From contig CM068590.1 in the NCBI GenBank assembly GCA_035048485.1, positions 4,147,093-4,211,092 of the forward strand: a stretch of DNA of 64,000 nt. The letters run 5' to 3'. A model generated the notes under the pieces. The model saw only the letters and a list, made by a program, of their open reading frames with translations, was not told where the DNA came from and made no database searches. Source of the DNA: Pteria penguin (lineage: Eukaryota > Mollusca > Bivalvia > Pterioida > Pteriidae). A program made the position numbers and the translations under genes. Shown in pieces: positions 14,199-29,400 of this stretch. The first letter of the stretch is position 1, and every line of letters starts with the position of its first letter.

Positions 14199-17100
14199 AT
14201 ATAGTGATCCTTATTGATAGGATTATATAGAGATGCTTATTGATAGGGATATATAGAAATGCTTATTGATAGGGATATATAGAGATGCTTATTGATGGGG
14301 ATATATAGAGATGCTTATTGATAGGGATATATAGAGATGCGTATTTATAGGGATATATAGAGATGCTTATAGATAGGGATATATAGAGATGCTTATTGAT
14401 AGGGATATATAGAGATGCTTTTTGATAGGGATATATAGAGATGTTTTGTTAGCGATATATAGAGATGTTTATTGATAGGGATATATAGAGATGCTTATAG
14501 ATAGGGATATATAGAGATGCGTAGTGATAGGGATATATAGAGATGCTTTTTGATAGGGATATATAGAGATGTTTTGTTAGCGATATATAGAGATGTTTAT
14601 TGATAGTGATATATAGATATGCTTATTGATAAGGATATATAGAAATGCTTAATGATAGGGATATATAGAAATGCTTATTGATAGGGATATATAGAGATGC
14701 TTCTTCATAGGGATATATATAGATGCTTATTGATAGGGATAGATAGAGATGCTTATTGATAAGGATATATAGAAATGTTTAATGATAGAGATATATAGAA
14801 TTGTTTATTGATAGGGATATATAGAGTTGCTTATTGATAGGGATATATAGAGATGCTTATTTATAGGGATAGATAGAGATGCTTATTGATAAGGATATAT
14901 AGAAATGCTTATTGATAGGGATGTATAGAAATGTGTACTGATAGGGATATATAGAGATGCTTATTGATAGGGATATATAGAAATGCTTATTGATAGGGAT
15001 ATATAGAAAGCTTATTGATAGAGATATATAGAGAGGCTTATTGATAGGGCTATATAGTGATGCTTATTGATAGGGATATATAGAAATGTTCATTGATAGG
15101 GATATATAGAAAGCTTATTGATAGGGATATATAGAGATGCTTATTGATAGGGATATATAGTGATACTTATTGATAGGGATATATAGAAATGCTTATTGAT
15201 AGGGATATATAGAGATGCTTATTGTTAGCGATATATAGAGATGCTTATTGATAGGGATCTATAGAGATGCGTATTGATAGGGATATATAGAGATGCTTAT
15301 TGATAGGGATATATAGAAATGCTTATTGATAGGGATATATAGAGATGCTTATTGATAGGGATATATAGAGATACTTATTAATAGGGATATATAGAGATGC
15401 GTATTGATAGGGATATCTAGAGATGCTTATTGATAGGGATATATAGAGATGCTTATTGATAGCGATATATAGAAATGCTTATTGATAGGGATACATACAG
15501 ATGCTTATTGATAGGGATATATAGAAATGCTTATTGATACGGATATATAGAGATGCTTATTGTTAGCGATATATAGAGATGTTTATTGATAGGGATATAT
15601 AGATGCTTATTGATAAGGATATATAGAAATGCTTAATGATAGGGATATATAGAAATGCTTATTGATAGGGATATATAGAGATGCTTCTTCATAGGGATAT
15701 ATAGAGATGCTTATTGATAAGGATATATAGAGTTGCTTATTGATAGGGATATATAGAGATGCTTATTTATAGTGATAGATAGAGATGCTTATTGATAAGG
15801 ATATATAGAAATGCTTAATGATAGAGATATATAGAGTTGCTTATTGATAGGGATATATAGAAATGCTTATTGATAGGGATATATAGAGATGTGTATTGAT
15901 AGGGATATATAGAGATGCTTATTGATCGGGATATATAGAACTGCTTATTGATAGGGATATATAGAAAGCTTATTGATAGGGATATATAAAGATGCTTATT
16001 GAGAGGGATGTGTAGTGATCCTTATTGATAGGGATATATAGAGATGCTTATTGATAGGGATATATAGAAATGCTCATTGATAGGGATATATAGAGATGCT
16101 TATTGTTAGCGATATATAGGGATGTTTATTGATAGGGATATCTAGAGATGCTTATTGATAAGGATATATAGAAATGCTTAATGATAGGGATATATAGAAA
16201 TGCTTATTGATAGGGATATATAGAGATGCTTATTGATAACGATATATAGAGTTGCTTATTGATTGGGATATATAGAGATGTGTATTGATAGGGATATATA
16301 GAAATGCTTAATGATAGGGATATATAGAAATGCTTATTTATAGGGATATATAGAGATGCTTATTGATAAGGATATATAGAGTTGCTTATTGATAGGGATA
16401 TATAGAGATGCTTATTTATAGGGATAGATAGAGATGCTTATTGATAAGGATATATAGAAATGCTTAATGATAGGGATATATAGAGTTGGTTATTGATAGG
16501 GATATATAGAGATGCTTATTGATAGGGATATATAGAAATGCTTATTGATAGGGATATATAGAGATGTGTATTGATAGGGATATATAGAGATGCTTATTGA
16601 TAGGGATATATAGAAATGCTTATTGATAGGGATATATAGAAAGCTTATTGATAGGGATATATAGAGATGCTTATTGAGAGGGACGTGTAGTGATCCTTAT
16701 TGATTGGGATGTATAGAAATGCTTATTGATAGGGATATATAGAAATGCTTATTGATAGGGATATATAGAGATGCTTATTGATAGGGATATATAGAGATGC
16801 TTATTGATAGGGATATTAGAGATGCTTATTGATAGGGATATATAGAGATGCTTTTGGATAGGGATATATAGAGATGCTTATTGTTAGCGATATGTAGAGA
16901 TGCTTCTTGATAGGGATATATAGAAATGCTTATTGATAGGGATATATAGAGATTTTCCTTCATAGGGATATATAGAGATGCTTATTGATAAGGATATATA
17001 GTGTTGCTTATTGATAGGGATATATAGAGATGCTTATTGATAGGGATATATAGAGATGCTTATTGATAAGGATATACAGAAATGCTTATTGATAGAGATA

Positions 17101-17643
17101 TATAGAATTGCTTATTGATAGGGATATATAGAGATGCTTATTGCTAGGGATATATAGAAATACTTATTGATAGAGATATATAGAGGTGCTTATTGATAGG
17201 GATATATAGTGATGCTTATTGATAGGGTATATAGAAATGCTTATTGATAGGGATATATAGAAAGCTTATTGATAGGGATATATATAAATGCTTCTTGATA
17301 GGGATATATAGAGATACTTATTGATAGGGATATATAGAGATGTTTATTGATATAGATATATAGAGTTTCCTTATTGATAGGGATATATAGAGATGCTCAT
17401 TGATAGGGATATATAGAAATGGTTATTGATAGGGATATATCGAGATGCTTTTTGACAGGGCTATATAGAGATGGTTATTCATAGCGATATATAGAAATGC
17501 TTCTTGATATGGATATCTAGAGATGCTTATTGATAGGGATATATAGAAATGCTTATTGATAGGGATATATAGAGATGCTTATTGATAGGGATATATAGAG
17601 ATGCGTATTGATAGGGATATATAGAGATGCTTATTGATAGGGA
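14199..17643 (+). repeat. Satellite 3,445-bp block, second copy
   Basis: Direct neighbour of the 10755-14198 block, with the same variant order and few differences (for example 'ggcctgtatag-like' versus 'gggatgtatag-like' monomers near 13260 and 16705). The low divergence suggests that this duplication is younger than the substitutions that distinguish the monomers. Confidence 0.85.
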
Positions 17644-17999
17644 TATATAGAAATGCTTATTGATAGGGATATATAGAGAGGCTTATTGATAGTGATATAT
17701 AGAGATGCTTATTGATAGGGATATATAGAGATGCGTATTGATAGAGATATATAGAGATGCTTATTGATAGGGATATATAGTGATCCTTATTGATAGGGAT
17801 ATATAGAGATGCTTATTGATAGGGATATATAGAGATGCTTATTGATTAAGATATATAGAAATGCTTCTTGATAGGGATATATAGAGAGGCTTATTGATAG
17901 GGATATATAGAGATGTTTAGTGATAGGATTATTTAGAAATGCTTATTGATAAGGATATATAGAAATGCATTTGATACGGATATATAGAGATGGTTATTG

Positions 18000-20900
18000 A
18001 TAGGGATATATAGAGATGCTTATTGATACAGATATTAGAGATGCTTATTGATAGGGATATATAGAGAGGCTTTTGGATAGGGATATATAGAGATGCTTAT
18101 TGTTAGCGATATATAGAGATGTTTATTGATAGGGATATATAGAGATGCTTATTGATAAGGATATATAGAAATGCTTAATGATAAGGATATATAGAAATGC
18201 TTATTGATAGGGATATATAGAGATGCTTCTTCATAAGGATATATAGAGATGCTTATTGATAGGGATAATATAGATGCTTATTGATAGGGATATATAGAGA
18301 TGCTTTTTTGATAGCGATATATAGAGATGCGTATTGATAGCCAGATTAGAGATGCTTATTGATAGGGATATATAGAGATGCTTATTGTTAGCGATATATA
18401 GAGATGCTTATTGATAGGGATATATAGAGATGCTTATTGATAGGGATATTAGAGATCCTTTTTGATAGGGATATATAGAGATGCTTATTGTTAGCGATAT
18501 ATAGAGATGCTTATTGATAGGGATATATAGAGATGCTTATTGATAGGGATATATAGAGATGCTTATTGATAGGGATATATAGAGATGCTTATTGATAGGG
18601 ATATATAGAGATGCTTATTGATAGGGATATATAGAAATGCTTATTGATAAGGATAGTAGAGATGCTTATTGATAGGGATATATAGAAATGCTTATTGATA
18701 GGGATATATAGAGATGCTAATTGATAAGGATATATAGAAATGCTTAATGATATGGATATATAGAAATGCGTATTGATAGTGATATATAGAGATGCTTATT
18801 GATAGGGATATATAGAGATGCATATTGATAGGGATTTGTAAAAATTCTTATTGATAGGGATATATAGAGATGCTTTTTGATAGGGATATATAGAGATGGT
18901 TATTGATAGGGATATTTATAGATATGGTTATTGATAGGGATATATAGTGATCCTTATTGATAGGATTATATAGAGATGGTTATTGATAGGGATATATAGA
19001 AATGCTTATTGATAGGGATATATAGAGATGCTTATTGATGGGGATATATAGAGATGCTTATTGATAGGGATATATAGAGATGCGTATTTATAGGGATATA
19101 TAGAGATGCTTATAGATAGGGATATATAGAGATGCTTATTGATAGGGATATATAGAGATGCTTTTTGATAGGGATATATAGAGATGTTTTGTTAGCGATA
19201 TATAGAGATGTTTATTGATAGGGATATATAGAGATGCTTATAGATAGGGATATATAGAGATGCGTAGTGATAGGGATATATAGAGATGCTTTTTGATAGG
19301 GATATATAGAGATGTTTTGTTAGCGATATATAGAGATGTTTTATTGATAGTGATATATAGATATGCTTATTGATAAGGATATATAGAAATGCTTAATGAT
19401 AGGGATATATAGAAATGCTTATTGATAGGGATATATAGAGATGCTTCTTCATAGGGATATATATAGATGCTTATTGATAGGGATAGATAGAGATGCTTAT
19501 TGATAAGGATATATAGAAATGTTTAATGATAGAGATATATAGAATTGTTTATTGATAGGGATATATAGAGTTGCTTATTGATAGGGATATATAGAGATGC
19601 TTATTTATAGGGATAGATAGAGATGCTTATTGATAAGGATATATAGAAATGCTTATTGATAGGGATGTATAGAAATGTGTACTGATAGGGATATATAGAG
19701 ATGCTTATTGATAGGGATATATAGAAATGCTTATTGATAGGGATATATAGAAAGCTTATTGATAGAGATATATAGAGAGGCTTATTGATAGGGCTATATA
19801 GTGATGCTTATTGATAGGGATATATAGAAATGTTCATTGATAGGGATATATAGAAAGCTTATTGATAGGGATATATAGAGATGCTTATTGATAGGGATAT
19901 ATAGTGATACTTATTGATAGGGATATATAGAAATGCTTATTGATAGGGATATATAGAGATGCTTATTGTTAGCGATATATAGAGATGCTTATTGATAGGG
20001 ATCTATAGAGATGCGTATTGATAGGGATATATAGAGATGCTTATTGATAGGGATATATAGAAATGCTTATTGATAGGGATATATAGAGATGCTTATTGAT
20101 AGGGATATATAGAGATACTTATTAATAGGGATATATAGAGATGCGTATTGATAGGGATATCTAGAGATGCTTATTGATAGGGATATATAGAGATGCTTAT
20201 TGAATAGCGATATATAGAAATGCTTATTGATAGGGATACATAGAGATGCTTATTGATAGGGATATATAGAAATGCTTATTGATACGGATATATAGAGATG
20301 CTTATTGTTAGCGATATATAGAGATGTTTATTGATAGGGATATATAGATGCTTATTGATAAGGATATATAGAAATGCTTAATGATAGGGATATATAGAAA
20401 TGCTTATTGATAGGGATATATGGAGATTCTTCTTCATAGGGATATATAGAGATGCTTATTGATAAGGATATATAGAGTTGCTTATTGATAGGGATATATA
20501 GAGATGCTTATTTATAGTGATAGATAGAGATGCTTATTGATAAGGATATATAGAAATGCTTAATGATAGAGATATATAGAGTTGCTTATTGATAGGGATA
20601 TATAGAAATGCTTATTGATAGGGATATATAGAGATGTGTATTGATAGGGATATATAGAGATGCTTATTGATCGGGATATATAGAACTGCTTATTGATAGG
20701 GATATATAGAAAGCTTATTGATAGGGATATATAAAGATGCTTATTGAGAGGGATGTGTAGTGATCCTTATTGATAGGGATATATAGAGATGCTTATTGAT
20801 AGGGATATATAGAAATGCTCATTGATAGGGATATATAGAGATGCTTATTGTTAGCGATATATAGGGATGTTTATTGATAGGGATATCTAGAGATGCTTAT

Positions 20901-22735
20901 TGATAAGGATATATAGAAATGCTTAATGATAGGGATATATAGAAATGCTTATTGATAGGGATATATAGAGATGCTTATTGATAACGATATATAGAGTTGC
21001 TTATTGATTGGGATATATAGAGATGTGTATTGATAGGGATATATAGAAATGCTTAATGATAGGGATATATAGAAATGCTTATTTATAGGGATATATAGAG
21101 ATGCTTATTGATAAGGATATATAGAGTTGCTTATTGATAGGGATATATAGAGATCCTTATTTATAGGGATAGATAGAGATGCTTATTGATAAGGATATAT
21201 AGAAATGCTTAATGATAGGGATATATAGAGTTGGTTATTGATAGGGATATATAGAGATGCTTATTGATAGGGATATATAGTAATGCTTATTGATAGGGAT
21301 ATATAGAGATGTGTATTGATAGGGATATATAGAGATGCTTATTGATAGGGATATATAGAAATGCTTATTGATAGGGATATATAGAAAGCTTATTGATAGG
21401 GATATATAGAGATGCTTATTGAGAGGGATGTGTAGTGATCCTTATTGATTGGGATGTATAGAAATGCTTATTGATAGGGATATATAGAAATGCTTATTGA
21501 TAGGGATATATAGAGATGCTTATTGATAGGGATATATAGAGATGCTTATTGATAGGGATATTAGAGATGCTTATTGATAGGGATATATAGAGATGCTTTT
21601 GGATAGGGATATATAGAGATGCTTATTGTTAGCGATATGTAGAGATGCTTCTTGATAGGGATATATAGAAATGCTTATTGATAGGGATATATAGAGATTT
21701 TCCTTCATAGGGATATATAGAGATGCTTATTGATAAGGATATATAGAGTTGCTTATTGATAGGGATATATAGAGATGCTTATTGATAGGGATATATAGAG
21801 ATGCTTATTGATAAGGATATACAGAAATGCTTATTGATAGAGATATATAGAATTGCTTATTGATAGGGATATATAGAGATGCTTATTGCTAGGGATATAT
21901 AGAAATACTTATTGATAGAGATATATAGCGGTGCTTATTGATAGGGATATATAGTGATGCTTATTGATAGGGTATATAGAAATGCTTATTGATAGGGATA
22001 TATAGAAAGCTTATTGATAGGGATATATATAAATGCTTCTTGATAGGGATATATAGAGATACTTATTGATAGGGATATATAGAGATGTTTATTGATAAGG
22101 ATTTATAGAGTTTCTTATTGATAGGGATATATAGAGATGCTCATTGATAGGGATATATAGAAATGGTTATTGATAGGGATATATCGAGATGCTTTTTGAC
22201 AGGGCTATATAGAGATGGTTATTCATAGCGATATATAGAAATGCTTCTTGATATGGATATATAGAGATGCTTATTGATAGGGATATATAGAAATGCTTAT
22301 TGATAGGGATATATAGAGATGCTTATTGATAGGGATATATAGAGATGCGTATTGATAGGGATATATAGAGATGCTTATTGATAGGGATATATAGAAATGC
22401 TTATTGATAGGGATATATAGAGAGGCTTATTGATAGTGATATATAGAGATGCTTATTGATAGGGATATATAGAGATGCGTATTGATAGAGATATATAGAG
22501 ATGCTTATTGATAGGGATATATAGTGATCCTTATTGATAGGGATATATAGAGATGCTTATTGATAGGGATATATAGAGATGCTTATTGATTAAGATATAT
22601 AGAAATGCTTCTTGATAGGGATATATAGAGAGGCTTATTGATAGGGATATATAGAGATGTTTAGTGATAGGATTATTTAGAAATGCTTATTGATAAGGAT
22701 ATATAGAAATGCATTTGATACGGATATATAGAGAT
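18000..22735 (+). repeat. Satellite higher-order block of about 4.74 kb
   Basis: At about 17990 the array jumps back to the phase seen near 9830: 'gatacagatattagag' is at 9843 and 18026, and 'atagccagattag' at 10150 and 18337, an offset near 8,187 bp. That offset equals 4,742 plus 3,445. The block is therefore a copy of 9830-17990 carrying only one of the two 3,445-bp blocks. Further markers agree at about 4,745 bp: the 'gattttccttc' monomer at 16951 and 21696, and 'attgattaag' at 17841 and 22585. Confidence 0.82.
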
Positions 22736-25700
22736 GCGTATTGATAGGGATATATAGAGATGCTGATTGATAGGGATATATAGAAATGCTTATTGATAGG
22801 GATATATAGAGATGCTTATTGATAGGGATATATAGAGATGCTTATTGATAGGGATATATAGAGATGCGTATTGATAGGGAGATATAGAGATGCTTATTGA
22901 TAGGGATATATAGATATGCTTATTGATAGCGATATATAGAGGTGCTTATTGATAGGGATACATAGAGATGTTTAGTGATAGGATTATTTATAAATGCTTA
23001 TTGATATGGATATATAGAAATGCATTTGATACGGATATATAGAGATGCTTATTGATAGGGAAATATAGATATGCTTATTGATAGGGATATATAGAGATGC
23101 TTATTGATAGGGATATATAGAAATTCTTATTGATATGGATATATAGAGATGCTTATTGATAGGGATATATAGAAATGCTTATTGATAGGGATATATAGAG
23201 ATGCGTATTGATAGGGATATATAGAGATGGTTATGTATAGGGATATATAGAGATGCTTATTGAGAGGGATATATAGTGATCCTTATTGATAGGGATATAT
23301 CGAGATGCTTATTGATAGCGATATATAGAAATGCTTATTGATAGGGATGTATAGAGATGCTTATTGATAGGGATATATAGAAATGCTTATTGATAGGGAT
23401 ATATAGAGATGCGTATTGATAGGGATATATAGAGATGCTTATTGATAGGGATATATAGAGATGCTTATTGATAGGGATATATAGAGATGCGTATTGATAG
23501 TGATATATAGAGATGGTTATGTATAGGGATATATAGAGATGCTTATTGAGAGGGATATATAGTGATCCTTATTGATAGGGATATATAGAGATGCTTATTG
23601 ATAGGGATATATAGAGATGCTTATTGATAGGGATATAAAGAGATGCTTATTGATAGGGATATATACTTATACTTATTGATACGGATATATAGAATTGCTT
23701 ATTGATAGGGATATATAGAGATGGTTATTGATAGGGATATATAGAAATGCTTCCAGAGAGGGATATATAGAGGTTCTTATTGATAGGGATATATAGAGAT
23801 GCTTAGTGATAGGATTATTTAGAAATCCTTATTGATATGGATATATAGAAATGCATTTGATACGGATATATAGAGATGCGTATTGATAGGGAGATATAGA
23901 GATGCTTATTAATAGGGATATATAGATATGCTTATTGATAGCGATATATAGAGGTGCTTATTGATAGGGATATATAGAGATGTTTAGTGATAGGATTATT
24001 TATAAATGCTGATTGATATGGATATATAGAAATGCATTTGATACGGATATATAGAGATGCTTATTGATAGGGAAATATAGATATGCTTAATGATAGGGAT
24101 ATATAGAAATGCTTATTGATAGGGATATATAGAAATGCTTATTGATAGGGATATATAGAGATGCGTATTGATAGGGATATATAGAGATGGTTATTGATAG
24201 GGATATATAGAGATGCTTATTGATAGGGATATATAGTGATCCTTATTGATAGGGATATATAGATATGCTTATTGATAGGGATATATAGAAATGCTTATTG
24301 ATATGGATGTATAGAGATGCTTATTGATAGGGATATATAGAAATGCTTATTGATAGGGATATATAGAGATGCGTATTGATAGGGATATATAGAGATGCTT
24401 ATTGATAGGGATATATAGAGATGCTTATTGATAGGGATATATAGAGATGCTTATTGTTTTTGATAGGGATATATAGAGATGCTTATTGTTAGCGATATAT
24501 AGAGATGTTTATTGATAGGGATATATAGAGATGCTTATTGATAGGGATATATAGAGATGCTTATTGATAGGGATATATAGAGATGCTTATTGATAGGGAT
24601 GTATAGAAATGCTTTTTGATAGGGATATATAGAGATGCTTATTGTTAGCGATATATAGAGATGTTTATTGATAGGGATATATAGAGATGCTTATTGATAA
24701 GGATATATAGAAATGCTTAATGATAGGGATATATAGAAATGCTTATTGATAGGGATATACAGAGATGCTTCTTCATAGGGATATATAGAGATGCTTATTG
24801 ATAGGGATAGATAGAGATGCTTATTGATAAGGATATATAGAAATGCTTAATGATAGGGATATATAGAGTTGCTTATTGATAGGGATATATAGAGATGCTT
24901 ATTGATAGGGATATATAGAAATGCTTATTGATAGGGATATATAGAGATGTGTATTGACAGGGATATATAGAGATGCTTTTTGATAGGGATATATAAAAAT
25001 GCTTATTGTTAGCGATATATAGAGATGCTTATTGATAGGGATATATAGAGATGCTTATTGATAAGGATATATAGAAATGCTTAATGATAGGGATATATAG
25101 AAATGCTTATTGATAGGGATATATAGAGATGTTTCTTCATAGGTATATATAGAGATGCTTATTGATAGGGATATATAGAGATGCTTATTGATAAGGATAT
25201 ATAGAAATGCTTAATGATAGGGATATATAGAAATGCTTATTGATAGGGATATATAGAGATGTTTCTTCATAGGTATATATAGAGATGCTTATTGATAAGG
25301 ATATATAGAGTTGCTTTTTGATAAGGATATATAGAGATGCTTATTGATAGGGATATATAGAGATGCTTATTGATAAGGATATACAGAAATGCTTATTGAT
25401 AGAGATATATAGAATTGCTTATTGATAGCGATATATAGAGATGCTTATTGATAGGGATATATAGAAATACTTATTGATAGAGATATATAGAGGTGCTTAT
25501 TGATAGGGATATATAGTGATGCCTATTGATAGGGTATATAGAAATGCTTATTGATAGGGATATATAGAAAGCTTATCGATAGGGATATATAGAAATGCTT
25601 ATTGATAGGGATAAATAGAGATGGTTATTGATAGGGATATATAGAGATGCTTATTGATAAGGATTTATAGAGTTCCTTATTGATAGGGATATATAGAGAT

Positions 25701-26480
25701 GCTCATTGATAGGGATATATAGAAATGCTTATTGATAGGGATATATAGAGATGCTTTTTGATAGGGCTATATAGAGATGGTTATTCATAGGGATATATAG
25801 AGATGCTTATTGATAGGGATATATAGAGTTCCTTATTGATAGGGATATATAGAGATGCTCATTGATAGAGATATATAGAAATGCTTATTGATAGGGATAT
25901 ATAGAGATGCTTATTGATAGGGATATATAGTGATCCTTATTGATAGGGATATATAGAAATGCTTATTGATAGGGATATATAGAGATGCTTATTGATAGGG
26001 ATATACAGAGATGTTTAGTGATAGAATTATTTAAAAATGCTTATTGATATGGATATATAGAAATGCATTTGATACGGATATATAGAGATGCGGTATTGAT
26101 AGGGATATATAGAGATGCTGATTGATAGGGATATATAGAAATGCTTATTGATAGGGATATATAGAGATGCTTATTGATAGGGATATATAGAGATGCTTAT
26201 TGATAGGGATATATAGAAATGCTTCTTGATAGGAATATATAGAGATGCTTATTGATAGGTATATATAGAGATGCGTATTGATAGGGATATATAGAGATGC
26301 TTATTGATAGGGATATATAGAAATGCTTATTGATAGGGATATATAGAGATGCTTATTGATAGGGATATATAGAGATGCTTATTGATAGGGATATATAGAG
26401 ATGCGTATTGATAGAGATATATAGAGATGCTTATTGATAGGGATATATAGTGATCCTTATTGATAGGGATATATAGAAAT
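21881..26480 (+). repeat. Satellite 4.6-kb block, first copy (overlaps the previous block)
   Basis: Markers recur 4,600-4,626 bp later. 'gcttattgctaggg' is at 21881 and 26481, 'attgattaag' at 22585 and 27185, and a 'ttccagagaggg' monomer at 23751 and 28377. The offset changes by one monomer, 26 bp, between 23661 and 23751. Near 24449 this copy has an out-of-register junction, 'gcttattgtttttgat', consistent with a 20-bp deletion relative to the partner. Confidence 0.82.
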
Positions 26481-29400
26481 GCTTATTGCTAGGGATATAT
26501 AGAAATACTTATTGATAGAGATATATAGAGGTGCTTATTGATAGGGATATATAGTGATGCTTATTGATAGGGTATATAGAAATGCTTATTGATAGGGATA
26601 TATAGAAAGCTTATTGATAGGGATATATATAAATGCTTCTTGATAGGGATATATAGAGATACTTATTGATAGGGATATATAGAGATGTTTATTGATAAGG
26701 ATTTATAGAGTTCCTTATTGATAGGGATATATAGAGATGCTCATTGATAGGGATATATAGAAATGGTTATTGATAGGGATATATCGAGATGCTTTTTGAC
26801 AGTACTATATAGAGATGGTTATTCATAGCGATATATAGAAATGCTTCTTGATATGGATATATAGAGATGCTTATTGATAGGGATATATAGAAATGCTTAT
26901 TGATAGGGATATATAGAGATGCTTATTGATAGGGATATATAGAGATGCGTATTGATAGGGATATATAGAGATGCTTATTGATAGGGATAGATAGAAATCC
27001 TTATTGATAGGGATATATAGAGAGGCTTATTGATAGTGATATATAGAGATGCTTATTGATAGGGATATATAGAGATGCGTATTGATAGAGATATATAGAG
27101 ATGCTTATTGATAGGGATATATAGTGATCCTTATTGATAGGGATATATAGAGATGCTTATTGATAGGGATATATAGAGATGCTTATTGATTAAGATATAT
27201 AGAAATGCTTCTTGATAGGGATATATAGAGAGGCTTATTGATAGGGATATATAGAGATGTTTAGTGATAGGATTATTTAGAAATGCTTATTGATAAGGAT
27301 ATATAGAAATGCATTTGATACGGATATATAGAGATGCGTATTGATAGGGATATATAGAGATGCTGATTGATAGGGATATATAGAAATGCTTATTGATAGG
27401 GATATATAGAGATGCTTATTGATAGGGATATATAGAGATGCTTATTGATAGGGATATATAGAGATGCGTATTGATAGGGAGATATAGAGATGCTTATTGA
27501 TAGGGATATATAGATATGCTTATTGATAGCGATATATAGAGGTGCTTATTGATAGGGATACATAGAGATGTTTAGTGATAGGATTATTTATAAATGCTTA
27601 TTGATATGGATATATAGAAATGCATTTGATACGGATATATAGAGATGCTTATTGATAGGGAAATATAGATATGCTTATTGATAGGGATATATAGAGATGC
27701 TTATTGATAGGGATATATAGAAATTCTTATTGATATGGATATATAGAGATGCTTATTGATAGGGATATATAGAAATGCTTATTGATAGGGATATATAGAG
27801 ATGCGTATTGATAGGGATATATAGAGATGGTTATGTATAGGGATATATAGAGATGCTTATTGAGAGGGATATATAGTGATCCTTATTGATAGGGATATAT
27901 CGAGATGCTTATTGATAGCGATATATAGAAATGCTTATTGATAGGGATGTATAGAGATGCTTATTGATAGGGATATATAGAAATGCTTATTGATAGGGAT
28001 ATATAGAGATGCGTATTGATAGGGATATATAGAGATGCTTATTGATAGGGATATATAGAGATGCTTATTGATAGGGATATATAGAGATGCGTATTGATAG
28101 TGATATATAGAGCTGGTTATGTATAGGGATGTATAGAGATGCTTATTGAGAGGGATATATAGTGATCCTTATTGATAGGGATATATAGAGATGCTTATTG
28201 ATAGGGATATATAGAGATGCTTATTGATAGGGATATAAAGAGATGCTTATTGATAGGGATATATACTTATACTTATTGATACGGATATATAGAATTGCTT
28301 ATTGATAGGGATATATAGAGATGCTTATTGATAGGGATATATAGAGATGGTTATTGATAGGGATATATAGAAATGCTTCCAGAGAGGGATATATAGAGGT
28401 TCTTATTGATAGGGATATATAGAGATGCTTAGTGATAGGATTATTTAGAAATCCTTATTGATATGGATATATAGAAATGCATTTGATACGGATATATAGA
28501 GATGCGTATTGATAGGGAGATATAGAGATGCTTATTAATATGGATATATAGATATGCTTATTGATAGCGATATATAGAGGTGCTTATTGATAGGGATATA
28601 TAGAGATGTTTAGTGATAGGATTATTTATAAATGCTGATTGATATGGATATATAGAAATGCATTTGATACGGATATATAGAGATGCTTATTGATAGGGAA
28701 ATATAGATATGCTTAATGATAGGGATATATAGAAATGCTTATTGATAGGGATATATAGAAATGCTTATTGATAGGGATATATAGAGATGCGTATTGATAG
28801 GGATATATAGAGATGGTTATTGATAGGGATATATAGAGATGCTTATTGATAGGGATATATAGTGATCCTTATTGATAGGGATATATAGATATGTTTATTG
28901 ATAGGGATATATAGAAATGCTTATTGATATGGATGTATAGAGATGCTTATTGATAGGGATATATAGAAATGCTTATTGATAGGGATATATAGAGATGCGT
29001 ATTGATAGGGATATATAGAGATGCTTATTGATAGGGATATATAGAGATGCTTATTGATAGGGATATATAGAGATGCTTATTGATAGGAATGAATAGAAAT
29101 GCTTTTTGATAGGGATATATAGAGATGCTTATTGTTAGCGATATATAGAGATGTTTATTGATAGGGATATATAGAGATGCTTATTGATAGGGATATATAG
29201 AGATGCTTATTGATAGGGATATATAGAGATGCTTATTGATAGGGATGTATAGCAATGCTTTTTGATAGGGATATATAGAGATGCTTATTGTTAGCGATAT
29301 ATAGAGATGTTTATTGATAGGGATATATAGAGATGCTTATTGATAAGGATATATAGAAATGCTTAATGATAGGGATATATAGAAATGCTTATTGATAGGG

